The notes under the pieces: model-generated
Told to the model about the DNA's origin: nothing
The model's input: the letters and a program-made list of their open reading frames with translations, nothing else
Databases searched by the model: none
Program-made: the position numbers and the translations under genes
In this document: positions 52,320-61,245 of the stretch, piece after piece
Layout: every line of letters begins with the position of its first letter
Position numbering within the stretch: the stretch's first letter is position 1
Assembly (NCBI RefSeq): GCF_003402535.2
Contig: NZ_AP025170.1
Location: 2,108,001-2,172,000, forward strand
Direction of reading: 5' to 3'
Source: Cupriavidus sp. P-10
GTDB lineage: Bacteria > Pseudomonadota > Gammaproteobacteria > Burkholderiales > Burkholderiaceae
DNA: 64,000 nucleotides

Positions 52320-53876
52320 ATGAAACACGCCCTCTCTTCACAAGCCCCCCTGTCGGCCCGCCCGCGCGAGCTGGCTCGCCGCGCGGGCACGCTGGCACTG
52401 ACCGCCGTAGCCGTGGCGGTGCTGGCCGGCTGCGCCGCGCTCGGCAATTCGCACAGCACCCAGACCATGGCCGACCCGGCCGCGATGGCCACCTCGCAAA
52501 CCCTGCCCGGCGAACACGGCCAGTGGCCCACGCAGGACTGGGTAGACCAGTTCAAGGACCCGCAACTGAGCGCGCTGGTCGACGAAGCGGTCAAGGACAA
52601 TCCCAGCCTGCAGGCCGCCTTTGCCCGCGTGGAAGCCTCGCGCGCCATGGCCGAGGCCACGCGCAGCGCGCTCTACCCGCACCTGGAGTTCGAAGGCAGC
52701 CTGATCCGCCAGCGCTTCTCCAACAACGACCTGTTCATGGGCACGCCGCTGGCCGGCTCGTGGCAGAACCAGTCGCGCCTGCAGGTGGGCCTGTCCTATG
52801 ACTTCGACTTCTGGGGCAAGAACCGCGACGCCCTTGAAGCCGCGCTGTCAGACGACCGCGCCGCCGAGGCGGAAAGCCAGGCCTCGCGCCTGATCCTGGC
52901 GACCTCGATCGCGCGCAACTACGCCCGCCTGGCCGCGCTGTATGCCCAGCGCGACGTCGCCGATCGCGCGATCGCGCAGCGCCGCGACCTGACCGATCTG
53001 TCGCGCCAGCGACTGGCCGCGGGCCTGGACACGCAGGTCGAGACCACGCAGGCACGCGGCACCGTGGCCGCATCGCAGACCGACCTGCAGCGCGTCGACG
53101 AAGAGATCGCGCTGGCCCGCAACCAGCTCGCCGCGCTGCTGGGCAAGGGCCCGGACCGCGGCCTGCAGATCCAGCCTCCGGTGCTGCTGGCACAGGCCAC
53201 GCCCACCCTGCCCGACGACCTGACCATCGGCCTGCTCGGGCGTCGGCCCGACCTGGTGGCGGCGCGCTGGCGCGTCGAAGCGGCGTCCAAGGACATCAAC
53301 GTCGCCAAGAAGGAGTTCCTGCCCGACGTCAGCCTGACCGCCTTTGCCGGCCTGGCCGCGCTGGACCCGTCCAAGCTGCTGATGGGCATCAGCCGCACCT
53401 TCGGCATCGGCCCGACCATCCGTCTGCCGATCTTCGAGGGCGGCAAGCTGCGCGCCAACCTGAAGGGCAAGTACGCCGGCTACGACATCGCCGTGGCCAA
53501 CTACAACCAGGCGCTGGTCGATGCGCTGCGCGAAACCGCAGACACCATGACCAGCATCCGCAGCGTCGACAAGCAGATCCAGACCCAGCGCGAAGCCCTG
53601 GACCTGGCCGAGCACGCCTACGCGCTGGCGACCACGCGCTACAAGGCAGGCCTGGGCACGCAGCTGACCGTGCTCAATGCGGAAAGCAACGTGCTGCAGC
53701 AGCGCCGGCTCGCGACCGACCTGCAGGCGCGCCGCCTTGACTTGCAAATGGGCCTGATGAAGGCGCTCGGCGGCGGCTACCAGGAGCCCGCCGAAGGCGA
53801 GGAAGGCCATGCAGGCCACAGCCAGGCCGGCACCGCACAGCAACAGGACAAGACCCAGGCGGGCGCCCGCGGCTGA
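52320..53876 (+). CDS. Outer-membrane efflux lipoprotein (NodT/TolC-like)
   Basis: This 518-residue outer-membrane factor completes the tripartite pump. It has a lipobox VLAGC with Cys38, then paired outer-membrane efflux domains (DPQLSALVDEAVKDNPSLQAA and LGRRPDLVAARWRVEAASKDINVAKKEFLP). The C-terminal segment is Gly/Glu/Gln-rich (PAEGEEGHAGHSQAG). The start ATG 52320 follows GGAG at eight bases. It forms an operon with emrA and emrB, with 44 bp to emrA. Confidence 0.93.
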   Translation: MKHALSSQAPLSARPRELARRAGTLALTAVAVAVLAGCAALGNSHSTQTMADPAAMATSQTLPGEHGQWPTQDWVDQFKDPQLSALVDEAVKDNPSLQAAFARVEASRAMAEATRSALYPHLEFEGSLIRQRFSNNDLFMGTPLAGSWQNQSRLQVGLSYDFDFWGKNRDALEAALSDDRAAEAESQASRLILATSIARNYARLAALYAQRDVADRAIAQRRDLTDLSRQRLAAGLDTQVETTQARGTVAASQTDLQRVDEEIALARNQLAALLGKGPDRGLQIQPPVLLAQATPTLPDDLTIGLLGRRPDLVAARWRVEAASKDINVAKKEFLPDVSLTAFAGLAALDPSKLLMGISRTFGIGPTIRLPIFEGGKLRANLKGKYAGYDIAVANYNQALVDALRETADTMTSIRSVDKQIQTQREALDLAEHAYALATTRYKAGLGTQLTVLNAESNVLQQRRLATDLQARRLDLQMGLMKALGGGYQEPAEGEEGHAGHSQAGTAQQQDKTQAGARG

Positions 53877-53920
53877 TCCGCGCACCCAGTGATTGCAGAC
53901 AAGATTCACCAGAGAACATC

Positions 53921-55189
53921 ATGAGCAATAACCAGCAAGCGGCCGGCACCAATAATCCCCAGCAAGCCCCGGCCACCGACAACAACAGCAAGCGCAAGCG
54001 CCTGCTGCTGTCGCTGACCGCGGCGATCGTCGTCGCCGGCATTGGCTACGGCGTGTACTGGGGCATGTACGCCCGCCATTTCGAAAGCACCGACGATGCC
54101 TACGTTGCCGGCAACGTGGTGCAGGTAACCCCGCTGGTCGGCGGCACCGTGGTGTCGATCGCCGCCGACGACACGCAGCTCGTCACCGCCGGCCAGCCGC
54201 TGATCCAGCTTGACCGGGCCGATACCCAGGTGTCGATGGAACAGGCCGAGGCGCAACTGGCGCAGGCCGTGCGCGAGGTGCGCACGCTGTACGTCAACAA
54301 CGGTTCGCTCGCCGCCAACGTGGCGCTGCGCGATGCCGATGTCGCCAAGGCGCGCGAAGACCTGCGCCGCCGCCAGGCCATCGCCGGCTCGGGCGCGGTC
54401 TCCAATGAAGAGATCTCGCACGCGCAGGCCGCGCTCAAGGCCGCGGAATCGGCACTGCTGGCCGCGCGCGAGCAACTCGCATCGAACAAGGCGCTGACCG
54501 ACCAGACCACGGTGGAGAAGCACCCCAATGTGCAGCGCGCCGCGGCCAACCTGCGTTCGGCCTATCTGTCGTTCGCGCGCTCGACGCTGCCGGCGCCGGT
54601 GACCGGCTACGTGGCCAAGCGCTCGGTGCAGGTGGGTCAGCGCGTGGCCGCTGGCGCGCCGCTGATGGCAGTGGTGCCGCTGGACCAGGTCTGGGTCGAC
54701 GCCAACTTCAAGGAAGTGCAGATCACCCATATGCGCATCGGCCAGCCGGTGACGCTGGAGGCCGACGTGTATGGCTCCAAGGTGGAGTACAAGGGCAAGG
54801 TCGCGGGCTTCTCGGCCGGCACCGGCTCGGCCTTCTCGCTGCTGCCGGCTCAGAACGCCACCGGCAACTGGATCAAGGTGGTGCAGCGCCTGCCGGTGCG
54901 TATCGCGCTGGATCCGCAGCAACTCAAGGACCACCCGCTGCGCGTGGGCCTGTCGATGACCGTGAAGGTCGATGTGCACCGCGAGGAAGGCGCCGCCATG
55001 GCCAACGCCGCGCCGGCCAGGCCGATGCAGACCGATGTCTATGACAAGGTCGCGCAGGACGCCGACCAGCTGATCTCGCAGATCATCACCGCCAACAACG
55101 GCGGCCGCGCAGCGGGGCTGCCCTCTGCTAACGGCGCCAACACCGCCAACGCGGCCAGCGCCGCGAACGCCAAGCCTGCCCATACCTGA
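53921..55189 (+). CDS. emrA: Membrane-fusion protein of multidrug efflux (EmrA)
   Basis: This 422-residue periplasmic adaptor has a membrane anchor at about residues 27-47, a lipoyl-type domain with FESTDDAYVAGNVVQVTPLVGGTVVSI, a coiled-coil hairpin of about 100-200 and the distal barrel with VWVDANFKEVQITHMRIGQPV. The C-terminus is a low-complexity Ala/Asn tail. It bridges EmrB and the outer-membrane factor. It ends two bases before the emrB start. Confidence 0.93.
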   Translation: MSNNQQAAGTNNPQQAPATDNNSKRKRLLLSLTAAIVVAGIGYGVYWGMYARHFESTDDAYVAGNVVQVTPLVGGTVVSIAADDTQLVTAGQPLIQLDRADTQVSMEQAEAQLAQAVREVRTLYVNNGSLAANVALRDADVAKAREDLRRRQAIAGSGAVSNEEISHAQAALKAAESALLAAREQLASNKALTDQTTVEKHPNVQRAAANLRSAYLSFARSTLPAPVTGYVAKRSVQVGQRVAAGAPLMAVVPLDQVWVDANFKEVQITHMRIGQPVTLEADVYGSKVEYKGKVAGFSAGTGSAFSLLPAQNATGNWIKVVQRLPVRIALDPQQLKDHPLRVGLSMTVKVDVHREEGAAMANAAPARPMQTDVYDKVAQDADQLISQIITANNGGRAAGLPSANGANTANAASAANAKPAHT

Positions 55190-55191
55190 TC

Positions 55192-56799
55192 ATGGCCAAC
55201 TCCATCACCGCCGCGCAGTCCGGCGGCGCAACGGCGCGGCCTGCCGCGCCGCTGGCGCCGCAGCAGCCGCAGCCGCTGACCGGCGGCAAGCTGGTGATCG
55301 GCACCATCGCGCTGTCGCTGGCCACGTTCATGAACGTGCTCGACTCGTCGATCGCCAACGTGTCGATCCCGGCAATCTCGGGCGACCTCGGCGTGGCGCC
55401 GAACCAGGGCACCTGGGTCATCACCTCGTTCGCGGTGGCCAACGCGATCTCGGTGCCACTGACCGGCTGGCTGACCACGCGCTTCGGCGCGGTGCGGCTG
55501 TTCATCACGTCGATCCTGCTGTTCGTGGTGGCGTCATGGCTGTGCGGCGTCGCGCCCAACCTGGAAACGCTGCTGGCCGCGCGGGTCCTGCAAGGGGCGG
55601 TGGCGGGGCCGATGATCCCGCTGTCGCAGTCGCTGCTGCTGTCGAGCTATCCTCCCGCGAAAAGCACCATGGCGCTGGCGCTGTGGGGCATGACCACGCT
55701 GGTGGCGCCCATCATGGGTCCGCTGCTGGGCGGCTGGATCTCAGACAACATGACGTGGCCGTGGATCTTCTATATCAACGTGCCGGTGGGGATCATAACC
55801 GCCTACGCCACCTGGGCGATCTACAAGGACCGCGAGACGCCGACCAAGATGCTGCCGATCGACCGCATCGGCCTGGCGCTGCTGGTGATCTGGGTGGGGT
55901 CGATGCAGCTGATGCTCGACAAGGGCAAGGAGCTGGACTGGTTCCACTCCACCGAGATCGTCGTGCTGACGCTGGTCGCCATTGTCGGCTTCCTGTTCTT
56001 CCTGGCGTGGGAGACCTACGAGAAGCATCCGATCGTGGACATCAGCCTGTTCAAGGGCCGCAACTTCAGCTCCGGCGTGGTGGCCATCTCGGTGGCATAC
56101 GGGTTGTTCTTCGGCAACCTGGTGATTTTGCCGCTATGGCTGCAGACCATCGTCGGCTATACCGCGACGGATGCGGGCATCGTGATGGCGCCGGTGGGGA
56201 TCTTCGCGATCCTGCTGTCCCCGGTCATCGGGCGCAACCTGCCGAAGATGGATGCGCGCTGGGTCGCAACGGCCGCGTTCATCACCTTCGGCATCGTCAG
56301 TTTGATGCGTTCGGGCTTCACCACGCAGGTCGATACCTGGACGCTGATGGTGCCGACACTGATCCAGGGCGCGGCGATGGCGATGTTCTTCATCCCGCTG
56401 ACGTCGATCATCCTGTCGGGACAGCCGGCCGAGAAGATTCCGGCGGCATCGGGCCTGTCGAACTTCGTGCGGATCACCTTCGGCGGCATCGGCGCCTCGA
56501 TCTCGACCACGGTTTGGGAGAACCGCTCTGCCCTGCACCATGCGCAGCTGGTCGAGCAGGTGAATCCGTTCAACCCGGCCTACCACGACCAGCTCAACCA
56601 CCTGATGCAGATGGGCATGAGCCAGGCGCAGGCGGTGGGCGTGATCGAGCGCAACATCACCCAGCAGGCGGCCATGCTGGGTGCCAACGATATCTTCTGG
56701 ATCTCGGGGATGCTGTTCTTCGTGCTGATCGGCTTCGTCTGGCTGACGCGGCCTGCAAAGGGCGGTGGCGGCTCGGCGGACGCGATGGCGGCGCACTGA
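55192..56799 (+). CDS. emrB: Drug:H+ antiporter EmrB (DHA2 family MFS)
   Basis: This 535-residue permease has 14 predicted transmembrane helices and the DHA2 motifs: LDSSIANVSIPAISGDLGV (TM1), GWLTTRFGAVRLF (motif A) and ARVLQGAVAGPMIPLSQSLL near TM4. The AEKIPAASGLSNFVRITFGGIGAS segment is typical of EmrB-like DHA2 pumps. It exports lipophilic compounds with EmrA and the outer-membrane factor. It starts two bases after emrA, and a strong terminator follows. Confidence 0.94.
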   Translation: MANSITAAQSGGATARPAAPLAPQQPQPLTGGKLVIGTIALSLATFMNVLDSSIANVSIPAISGDLGVAPNQGTWVITSFAVANAISVPLTGWLTTRFGAVRLFITSILLFVVASWLCGVAPNLETLLAARVLQGAVAGPMIPLSQSLLLSSYPPAKSTMALALWGMTTLVAPIMGPLLGGWISDNMTWPWIFYINVPVGIITAYATWAIYKDRETPTKMLPIDRIGLALLVIWVGSMQLMLDKGKELDWFHSTEIVVLTLVAIVGFLFFLAWETYEKHPIVDISLFKGRNFSSGVVAISVAYGLFFGNLVILPLWLQTIVGYTATDAGIVMAPVGIFAILLSPVIGRNLPKMDARWVATAAFITFGIVSLMRSGFTTQVDTWTLMVPTLIQGAAMAMFFIPLTSIILSGQPAEKIPAASGLSNFVRITFGGIGASISTTVWENRSALHHAQLVEQVNPFNPAYHDQLNHLMQMGMSQAQAVGVIERNITQQAAMLGANDIFWISGMLFFVLIGFVWLTRPAKGGGGSADAMAAH

Positions 56800-56820
56800 G
56801 GCACACGCCCGTTTATGGAC

Positions 56821-56850
56821 AAAGGGACGCTTTCGAGCGTCCCTTTTTTT
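56821..56850 (+). terminator. Rho-independent terminator of the emr operon
   Basis: AAAGGGACGCT/AGCGTCCCTTT, an 11-bp stem with a TTCG tetraloop, is followed by T residues to 56850. It starts 21 bp after the emrB stop. Confidence 0.97.
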
Positions 56851-56897
56851 GCCTTCTCGCCGGACCCCTTGTATTCCGATCCCAGCCGTCCTATGAT

Positions 56898-56948
56898 TTC
56901 CGAACCGATTTACGGAACTTAGGTTCCGAAAAACGGAACCTAACGGAA
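56898..56948. promoter_or_regulatory. IclR-type operator upstream of the PepE-DUF1177-AroM operon
   Basis: TTAGGTTCCG (56919-56928) and CGGAACCTAA (56934-56943) are a perfect 10-bp inverted repeat with spacer AAAAA. Two further TTCCG/CGGAA half-sites lie at 56898-56902 and 56913-56917, and another CGGAA at 56944-56948. This matches the palindromic form of IclR-family sites and lies 24 bp before the regulator start. Confidence 0.75.
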
Positions 56949-56971
56949 AGACAGCAAGACGGAGCGACGGT

Positions 56972-57754
56972 GTGAGCATTCTCGAAGGCGTGGAAAGCGT
57001 GCTGGCCATGTTCGAACAGGGCCGGCACGAGGTCACGTTTAACGACGTCATTGATGAACTCGGCCTGGCCAAGAGCTCGGCTTCGCGGTTGCTGGCGCAG
57101 ATGGTGCGCTACCGGCTGCTGGAGCTGCAGCCATCCTCGCGACGCTACCGCCCCGGGACGCTGCTGATCCGCGCCGCCCAGGCGGCGACACAGGCGCATC
57201 CGTTCGACGAGCAATGCCGGGCGATCCTGGCCTCGCTGTCGGACTCCACCGGCTTCACCGCCTACCTGTCGATGCTCGACGGTACCGACACCGTGGTCCT
57301 GCAGCGCCTGAACGGCAGCAACCCGGTGCAAGTGCTGTCGCCGCCGGGCGCACGCCGGCCGGCATTCACCACCGCGATGGGCCGCGTCCTGCTCTCGCGC
57401 CTGCCGGAAGCTGAATTCAGCGCACGCTATGGCACCTCCGGTGCGCGCAAGTTGCCCGAAGCGCCCGCCGGCTGCCCCACTACCGTGGCCGAACTGGCCG
57501 AGCGCGTGGCAAGCGCCAGCCGCGAGCGCAGCGCGGTCGCGGTGAATGAAGGCATGCCGGGCATTGGCGCCGTGGCCACCACGCTGGCCGATCCGCTCTC
57601 CGGCGATGTGCGCGGCCTGTGCCTGTCCTTCACCGCGATGCAGGTCAGCCAGGCCCAGGCCCACGCGCTGCGCGAAACACTGGTGCAAGCGGTGGCGCCG
57701 GTCGGGCAGCGCATCGGCGATCCGCTCTGGCTCCACCCCCGCGACACCGCCTGA
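56972..57754 (+). CDS. IclR-family transcriptional regulator
   Basis: This 260-residue regulator has an N-terminal winged helix (SILEGVESVLAMFEQGRHEVTFNDVIDELGLAKSSASRLLAQM) and the C-terminal effector domain with MGRVLLSRLPEAE and the final FTAMQVSQAQAHALRETL helix. Translation starts at GTG 56972, with GGAG seven bases upstream. A strong inverted-repeat operator lies just before it. pepE follows after 27 bp, so it likely autoregulates and controls the whole pepE-DUF1177-aroM-receptor operon. Confidence 0.9.
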   Translation: MSILEGVESVLAMFEQGRHEVTFNDVIDELGLAKSSASRLLAQMVRYRLLELQPSSRRYRPGTLLIRAAQAATQAHPFDEQCRAILASLSDSTGFTAYLSMLDGTDTVVLQRLNGSNPVQVLSPPGARRPAFTTAMGRVLLSRLPEAEFSARYGTSGARKLPEAPAGCPTTVAELAERVASASRERSAVAVNEGMPGIGAVATTLADPLSGDVRGLCLSFTAMQVSQAQAHALRETLVQAVAPVGQRIGDPLWLHPRDTA

Positions 57755-57781
57755 CTTTAGCAATCCAGCCAGCCTATCCCC

Positions 57782-58507
57782 ATGGAACTCCTGTTACTGA
57801 GCAATTCCACCAGCGACGCGGGCTACCTCGTCCATGCGCACGCCGCCATCCGCGAACTGGCCGGCGGGCGCACCCGTGCCTGCTTCCTCCCGTTCGCCGG
57901 CGTCACGCGCGACTGGGACAGCTACGAAACGCAGGTGCGCGACGCGCTGGCACCGGCTGGCATCGAAGCGCACTCGCCGCACTCGCCGCACCGGCTGTCC
58001 GATGCCGACTGCGTGCGGGCGGTGGAAGCGGCCGAACTGATCGTCATCGGTGGCGGCAATACCTTCCGCCTGCTGCAATGCCTGCGCGAGCGCGGCCTGC
58101 TGCCCGCCATTGCGCGCCAGGTGCGCTCGGGCGCCGCGCGCTTTATCGGCTGGAGCGCCGGCACCAACGTGGCCTGCCCGACCATCCGCACCACCAACGA
58201 CATGCCCGTCGCCGATCCCGGCGGCCTCGATGCGCTCGCGCTGGTGCCCTTCCAGATCAACCCGCACTACTTCAACCTCGTGGTGCCGGGATTCCGCGGC
58301 GAAACGCGTGACCAGCGGCTCGCCGAGTTCACCGTGTTGCAGCCGCAGATGCCGGTGCTGGGCCTGCCCGAAGGCAACTGGTTGCGCGTATCCGGCGATC
58401 GCATGGAGATGGGCGGCGCACATGCCGCGCGCTGGTTCCTCGGCCCGGAGATCGTCGACGTCGCACCCGGCACCTTGTCCGTGCCGGACTGCGCCACCGC
58501 CATCTGA
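57782..58507 (+). CDS. pepE: Peptidase E (alpha-aspartyl dipeptidase)
   Basis: This 241-residue serine peptidase of family S51 cleaves dipeptides with N-terminal aspartate. The nucleophile is Ser125 in FIGWSAGTNV, with Asp140 in TTNDMPV and His162 in NPHYFN. Offsets from the serine (15 and 37 residues) equal those of the known Salmonella PepE triad (S120-D135-H157). The GGGNTFRLLQCL motif near 90-101 is also diagnostic. The protein is cytoplasmic, with no signal peptide. It starts 27 bp after the IclR gene, without a clear ribosome-binding site. Confidence 0.92.
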   Translation: MELLLLSNSTSDAGYLVHAHAAIRELAGGRTRACFLPFAGVTRDWDSYETQVRDALAPAGIEAHSPHSPHRLSDADCVRAVEAAELIVIGGGNTFRLLQCLRERGLLPAIARQVRSGAARFIGWSAGTNVACPTIRTTNDMPVADPGGLDALALVPFQINPHYFNLVVPGFRGETRDQRLAEFTVLQPQMPVLGLPEGNWLRVSGDRMEMGGAHAARWFLGPEIVDVAPGTLSVPDCATAI

Positions 58508-58534
58508 CCCATCGCACCACAGGAAGCAAGCAAG

Positions 58535-59458
58535 ATGTCCATCAAGCAGGTGATTGAATCGATCGAGCTGCTGTCCGCGGCCAATGTCGACGGCGAAGCC
58601 GTTGCCACTTTGCTGCGCGCACGCGGCATCAGCGACGTCACAGTGACGCGCGTGGAAGAAAACGGCCTCTACACCGACTTCCTCGCCTGCACCCTGCCCG
58701 GCCGCAACCCCGATGCGCCCGCGCTGGGCGTGGTCGGCCGCCTCGGCGGCGTGGGCGCGCGGCCGGCCGTCACCGGCCTGGTGTCCGATGCCGACGGTGC
58801 CATCGTCGCGGTCGCCACCGCACTCAAGCTGGCCGACATGGCCGCCGGCGGCGACGTGCTCGCCGGCCCGGTCCGCATCCACACCCACATCTGCCCGCAT
58901 GCCGCCACGCGGCCGCATCAGCCGGTGCCGATGATGAAGTCGCCCTTCGCCATGCGCACGATGATGTCGCATGAGGTGCACCCGCAGATGGCGGCGATCC
59001 TGTCGGTCGACACCACGCGCGGCAACCGCTTCGTCAACCGGCGCGGCGTGGCGCTGACGCCGGTCGCCAGGGAAGGCTGGCTGCTGCGCCTGCCCGAACG
59101 CATGCTGGACCTGATCGGCTGGGTCAGCGGCGAGTTGCCGGTGGTGCTGCCGCTAACCACGCAAGACATCACGCCCTACGAGAACGGGCTGTGGCACGTC
59201 AACTCGATCATGCAGCCGGCCATCGTCACCGATGCACCGGTAGTCGGTGTCGCGCTGACCTCGCAGACCACGGTGCCGGGATGCGCGACCGGCGTGACCA
59301 ACGCCCATGACCTGGACGTGGCCACGCGCTTCTGCATCGAGGTGGCAAAGCTGTTCGGCCAGGGCCAGTGCCCTTTCCATGACGTTGACGAGTGGGCCGA
59401 GCTGCAGCGGCGCTACGGCTCGCTGGCGCACCTGCAGACCGTAGGGGTAACGGCATGA
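58535..59458 (+). CDS. DUF1177 family protein
   Basis: This 307-residue protein belongs to the uncharacterised DUF1177 family. It contains IHTHICPHAATRPHQPVPMMKSPF, a His/Cys-rich stretch that could bind metal; RTMMSHEVHPQMAAILSVDTTRGNRFVN near 145-172; LTTQDITPYENGLWHVNSIMQP near 206-227; and TSQTTVPGCATGVTNAHDLDVATRF near 247-271. Repeated His and Asp residues and an alternating alpha/beta pattern suggest a hydrolase-like fold, but no function is established. ATG 58535 has AGGAAG upstream. Its stop overlaps the aroM ATG (ATGA), pointing to a joint pathway. Confidence 0.88.
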   Translation: MSIKQVIESIELLSAANVDGEAVATLLRARGISDVTVTRVEENGLYTDFLACTLPGRNPDAPALGVVGRLGGVGARPAVTGLVSDADGAIVAVATALKLADMAAGGDVLAGPVRIHTHICPHAATRPHQPVPMMKSPFAMRTMMSHEVHPQMAAILSVDTTRGNRFVNRRGVALTPVAREGWLLRLPERMLDLIGWVSGELPVVLPLTTQDITPYENGLWHVNSIMQPAIVTDAPVVGVALTSQTTVPGCATGVTNAHDLDVATRFCIEVAKLFGQGQCPFHDVDEWAELQRRYGSLAHLQTVGVTA

Positions 59459-60162
59459 CTGACATGGCCGAACGCCTGCCGCGCGTGGCCTTCGTCACCA
59501 TCGGCCAGGCGCCACGCACCGACGTGGTCCCGCAGATGCTGGCCGACCTGGGATTGCCGGTGGCGGCCGAAGAATTCGGCATCCTCGACGACCTCGACGC
59601 GGACCAGATCGCCGCACTCGCGCCTGCACGCGACGAATACCGCTTCGCCAGCCGACTGCGCGACGGCTCGCAGGCGGTGATGGGCAAGCCGGTGGCCGAG
59701 GCCATGCTCGCACGGCTGATGGCCTCGCTGGACGATGGCCGCTTCGACGCGCTGGTACCGCTGTGCACGGGCACCGCGCTGCCGCCGATGCGCACGCTGG
59801 TGATCGAGCCGCAGCAGGTGGTGGACCACCTGACCGTCGCGCTCGCACAGGGATGCAAGCGGCTTGGCATCGTGCTTCCGCTCGAAGGCCAGGTCGGCAG
59901 TTTCCATCTGATCGAGCCCGTGTCCTGCGAACTGCGCGTCACGCATGCGTCGCCCTATACCGACACGGGCACCGGCCGCTTCGCGCAGGCCGGCGAAGCC
60001 CTGCGCGGCTGCGACCTGGTGGTGATGCACTGCATGGGCTACACCGAAGCCATGCGGGCGGAAGTCGCGCGCCATGCCCGTGCGCCGGTGCTGCTCTCCA
60101 ACCGGATGGTGGCCAGGCTGCTCGGCCAGGTATTGGCAGGCCGCAACGAATTTGGCCTGTGA
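59455..60162 (+). CDS. AroM-family protein
   Basis: This 235-residue protein matches the AroM family (named for a gene in the E. coli aroL region, function unknown). Characteristic parts are VAFVTIGQAPRTDVVPQMLADL near 10-31, ALVPLCTGTALPPMRT near 97-112, and LVVMHCMGYTEAMRAEVAR near 189-207 with a cysteine in a position resembling the Asp/Glu/hydantoin racemase superfamily. This suggests a racemase-like fold, but that is inferred. The ATG overlaps the DUF1177 stop by four bases. Confidence 0.87.
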   Translation: MTDMAERLPRVAFVTIGQAPRTDVVPQMLADLGLPVAAEEFGILDDLDADQIAALAPARDEYRFASRLRDGSQAVMGKPVAEAMLARLMASLDDGRFDALVPLCTGTALPPMRTLVIEPQQVVDHLTVALAQGCKRLGIVLPLEGQVGSFHLIEPVSCELRVTHASPYTDTGTGRFAQAGEALRGCDLVVMHCMGYTEAMRAEVARHARAPVLLSNRMVARLLGQVLAGRNEFGL

Positions 60163-60228
60163 TGATTCTTTCGGGTAAGGGCAAGCCCGCTGACAGATTG
60201 CCCGTGACACTGCGGAGTGGAAGTAACG

Positions 60229-61221
60229 ATGGAAAAGGTGGCGAAGTGGATGGGGCCGCTGGTGCGCGGCATGGTGTGCATGGGCCTGGGCGCTGTAGCC
60301 GCCACCGGCGCGCATGCGCAGGAGTGGAAACCGTCGAAACCGGTGCGGTTGCTGGTGGGCTTCGCGCCCGGCGGCTCCGCCGACCTGCTGGCGCGGCTGG
60401 TGCAAGGTCCGTTGTCGGAAAGCCTCGGCGTGCCGGTGGTGGTGGAAAACGTCCCCGGCGCGGGCGGCAATATCGCCGCCGACAAGCTGGCCAAGGCGCC
60501 GGCTGATGGCTACACCATCGGCATGGGCGCGGCCGGTGCGATGGCGGTGACGCATGTGCTCAACGCGAAGGGCACGCCCTACAAGGCGGACGATTTCACG
60601 CCCATCGCCATGCTGGCGACGCAGCCTAATGTGGTGATCATCAACCCGGCCTTGCCGGTCAAGTCGATGGCCGACTTCGCCGCGTACGTCAAGAAGACGC
60701 CGCAGGTCACCTATGGCACGGCCGGGGTTGGCACCTCCAACCACCTGATCGCCGAGACCATGCTGCATCGCCTCGGCGTCGACATGGTCCACGCGCCGTA
60801 CAAGGGTGCCACGCAGGTAATCACCGACCTGATGGGTGGCCACATCGCCATGACCGTCGACAACATCACCACCGCGGCATCGCTGGTCAAGTCCGGCAAG
60901 GTGCGCGCCATCGCCGTCACGAGCAGCAAGCGCTCGCCGCTGTTGCCTGAGGTGCCGACGCTGGCCGAGAGCGGCCTGAAGGACTTCAATATGCCGACCT
61001 GGCAAGGCATTTTCGGCCCGAAGGACCTGCCCAAGCCAATTGTGGCCCGTTACAACCAGGCACTGGTGAAGGCGCTGGCGAATCCGGAAGTGAAGAAGAA
61101 GATGGCGGAATTCGGCTCCGAGCCGGTCGGCGACACGCCTGAGCATTTCGCCAGCTTCCTGGCGCAGGACCGCAAGATGTGGGCCGACGTGATCAAGGCG
61201 GCGAAGATCACGCTCGACTGA
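60229..61221 (+). CDS. Bug-type periplasmic binding protein (TctC-like receptor)
   Basis: This 330-residue receptor of the Bug/TctC family (tripartite tricarboxylate transporter) has a signal peptide cleaved after AHA at about residue 30. The mature part has WKPSKPVRLLVGFAPGGSADLLARL, NVPGAGGNIAADKLAKAPADGYT, YGTAGVGTSNHLIAETML and VAVTSSKRSPLLPEVPTLAESG. No TctA or TctB membrane genes are nearby, so it is an orphan receptor that may borrow a permease encoded elsewhere. ATG 60229 has GGAAG six bases upstream. It lies 66 bp after aroM and ends 24 bp before the convergent truB stop. Confidence 0.92.
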   Translation: MEKVAKWMGPLVRGMVCMGLGAVAATGAHAQEWKPSKPVRLLVGFAPGGSADLLARLVQGPLSESLGVPVVVENVPGAGGNIAADKLAKAPADGYTIGMGAAGAMAVTHVLNAKGTPYKADDFTPIAMLATQPNVVIINPALPVKSMADFAAYVKKTPQVTYGTAGVGTSNHLIAETMLHRLGVDMVHAPYKGATQVITDLMGGHIAMTVDNITTAASLVKSGKVRAIAVTSSKRSPLLPEVPTLAESGLKDFNMPTWQGIFGPKDLPKPIVARYNQALVKALANPEVKKKMAEFGSEPVGDTPEHFASFLAQDRKMWADVIKAAKITLD

Positions 61222-61245
61222 TCCGGCTGCCGGCGCGGGGCGCGC

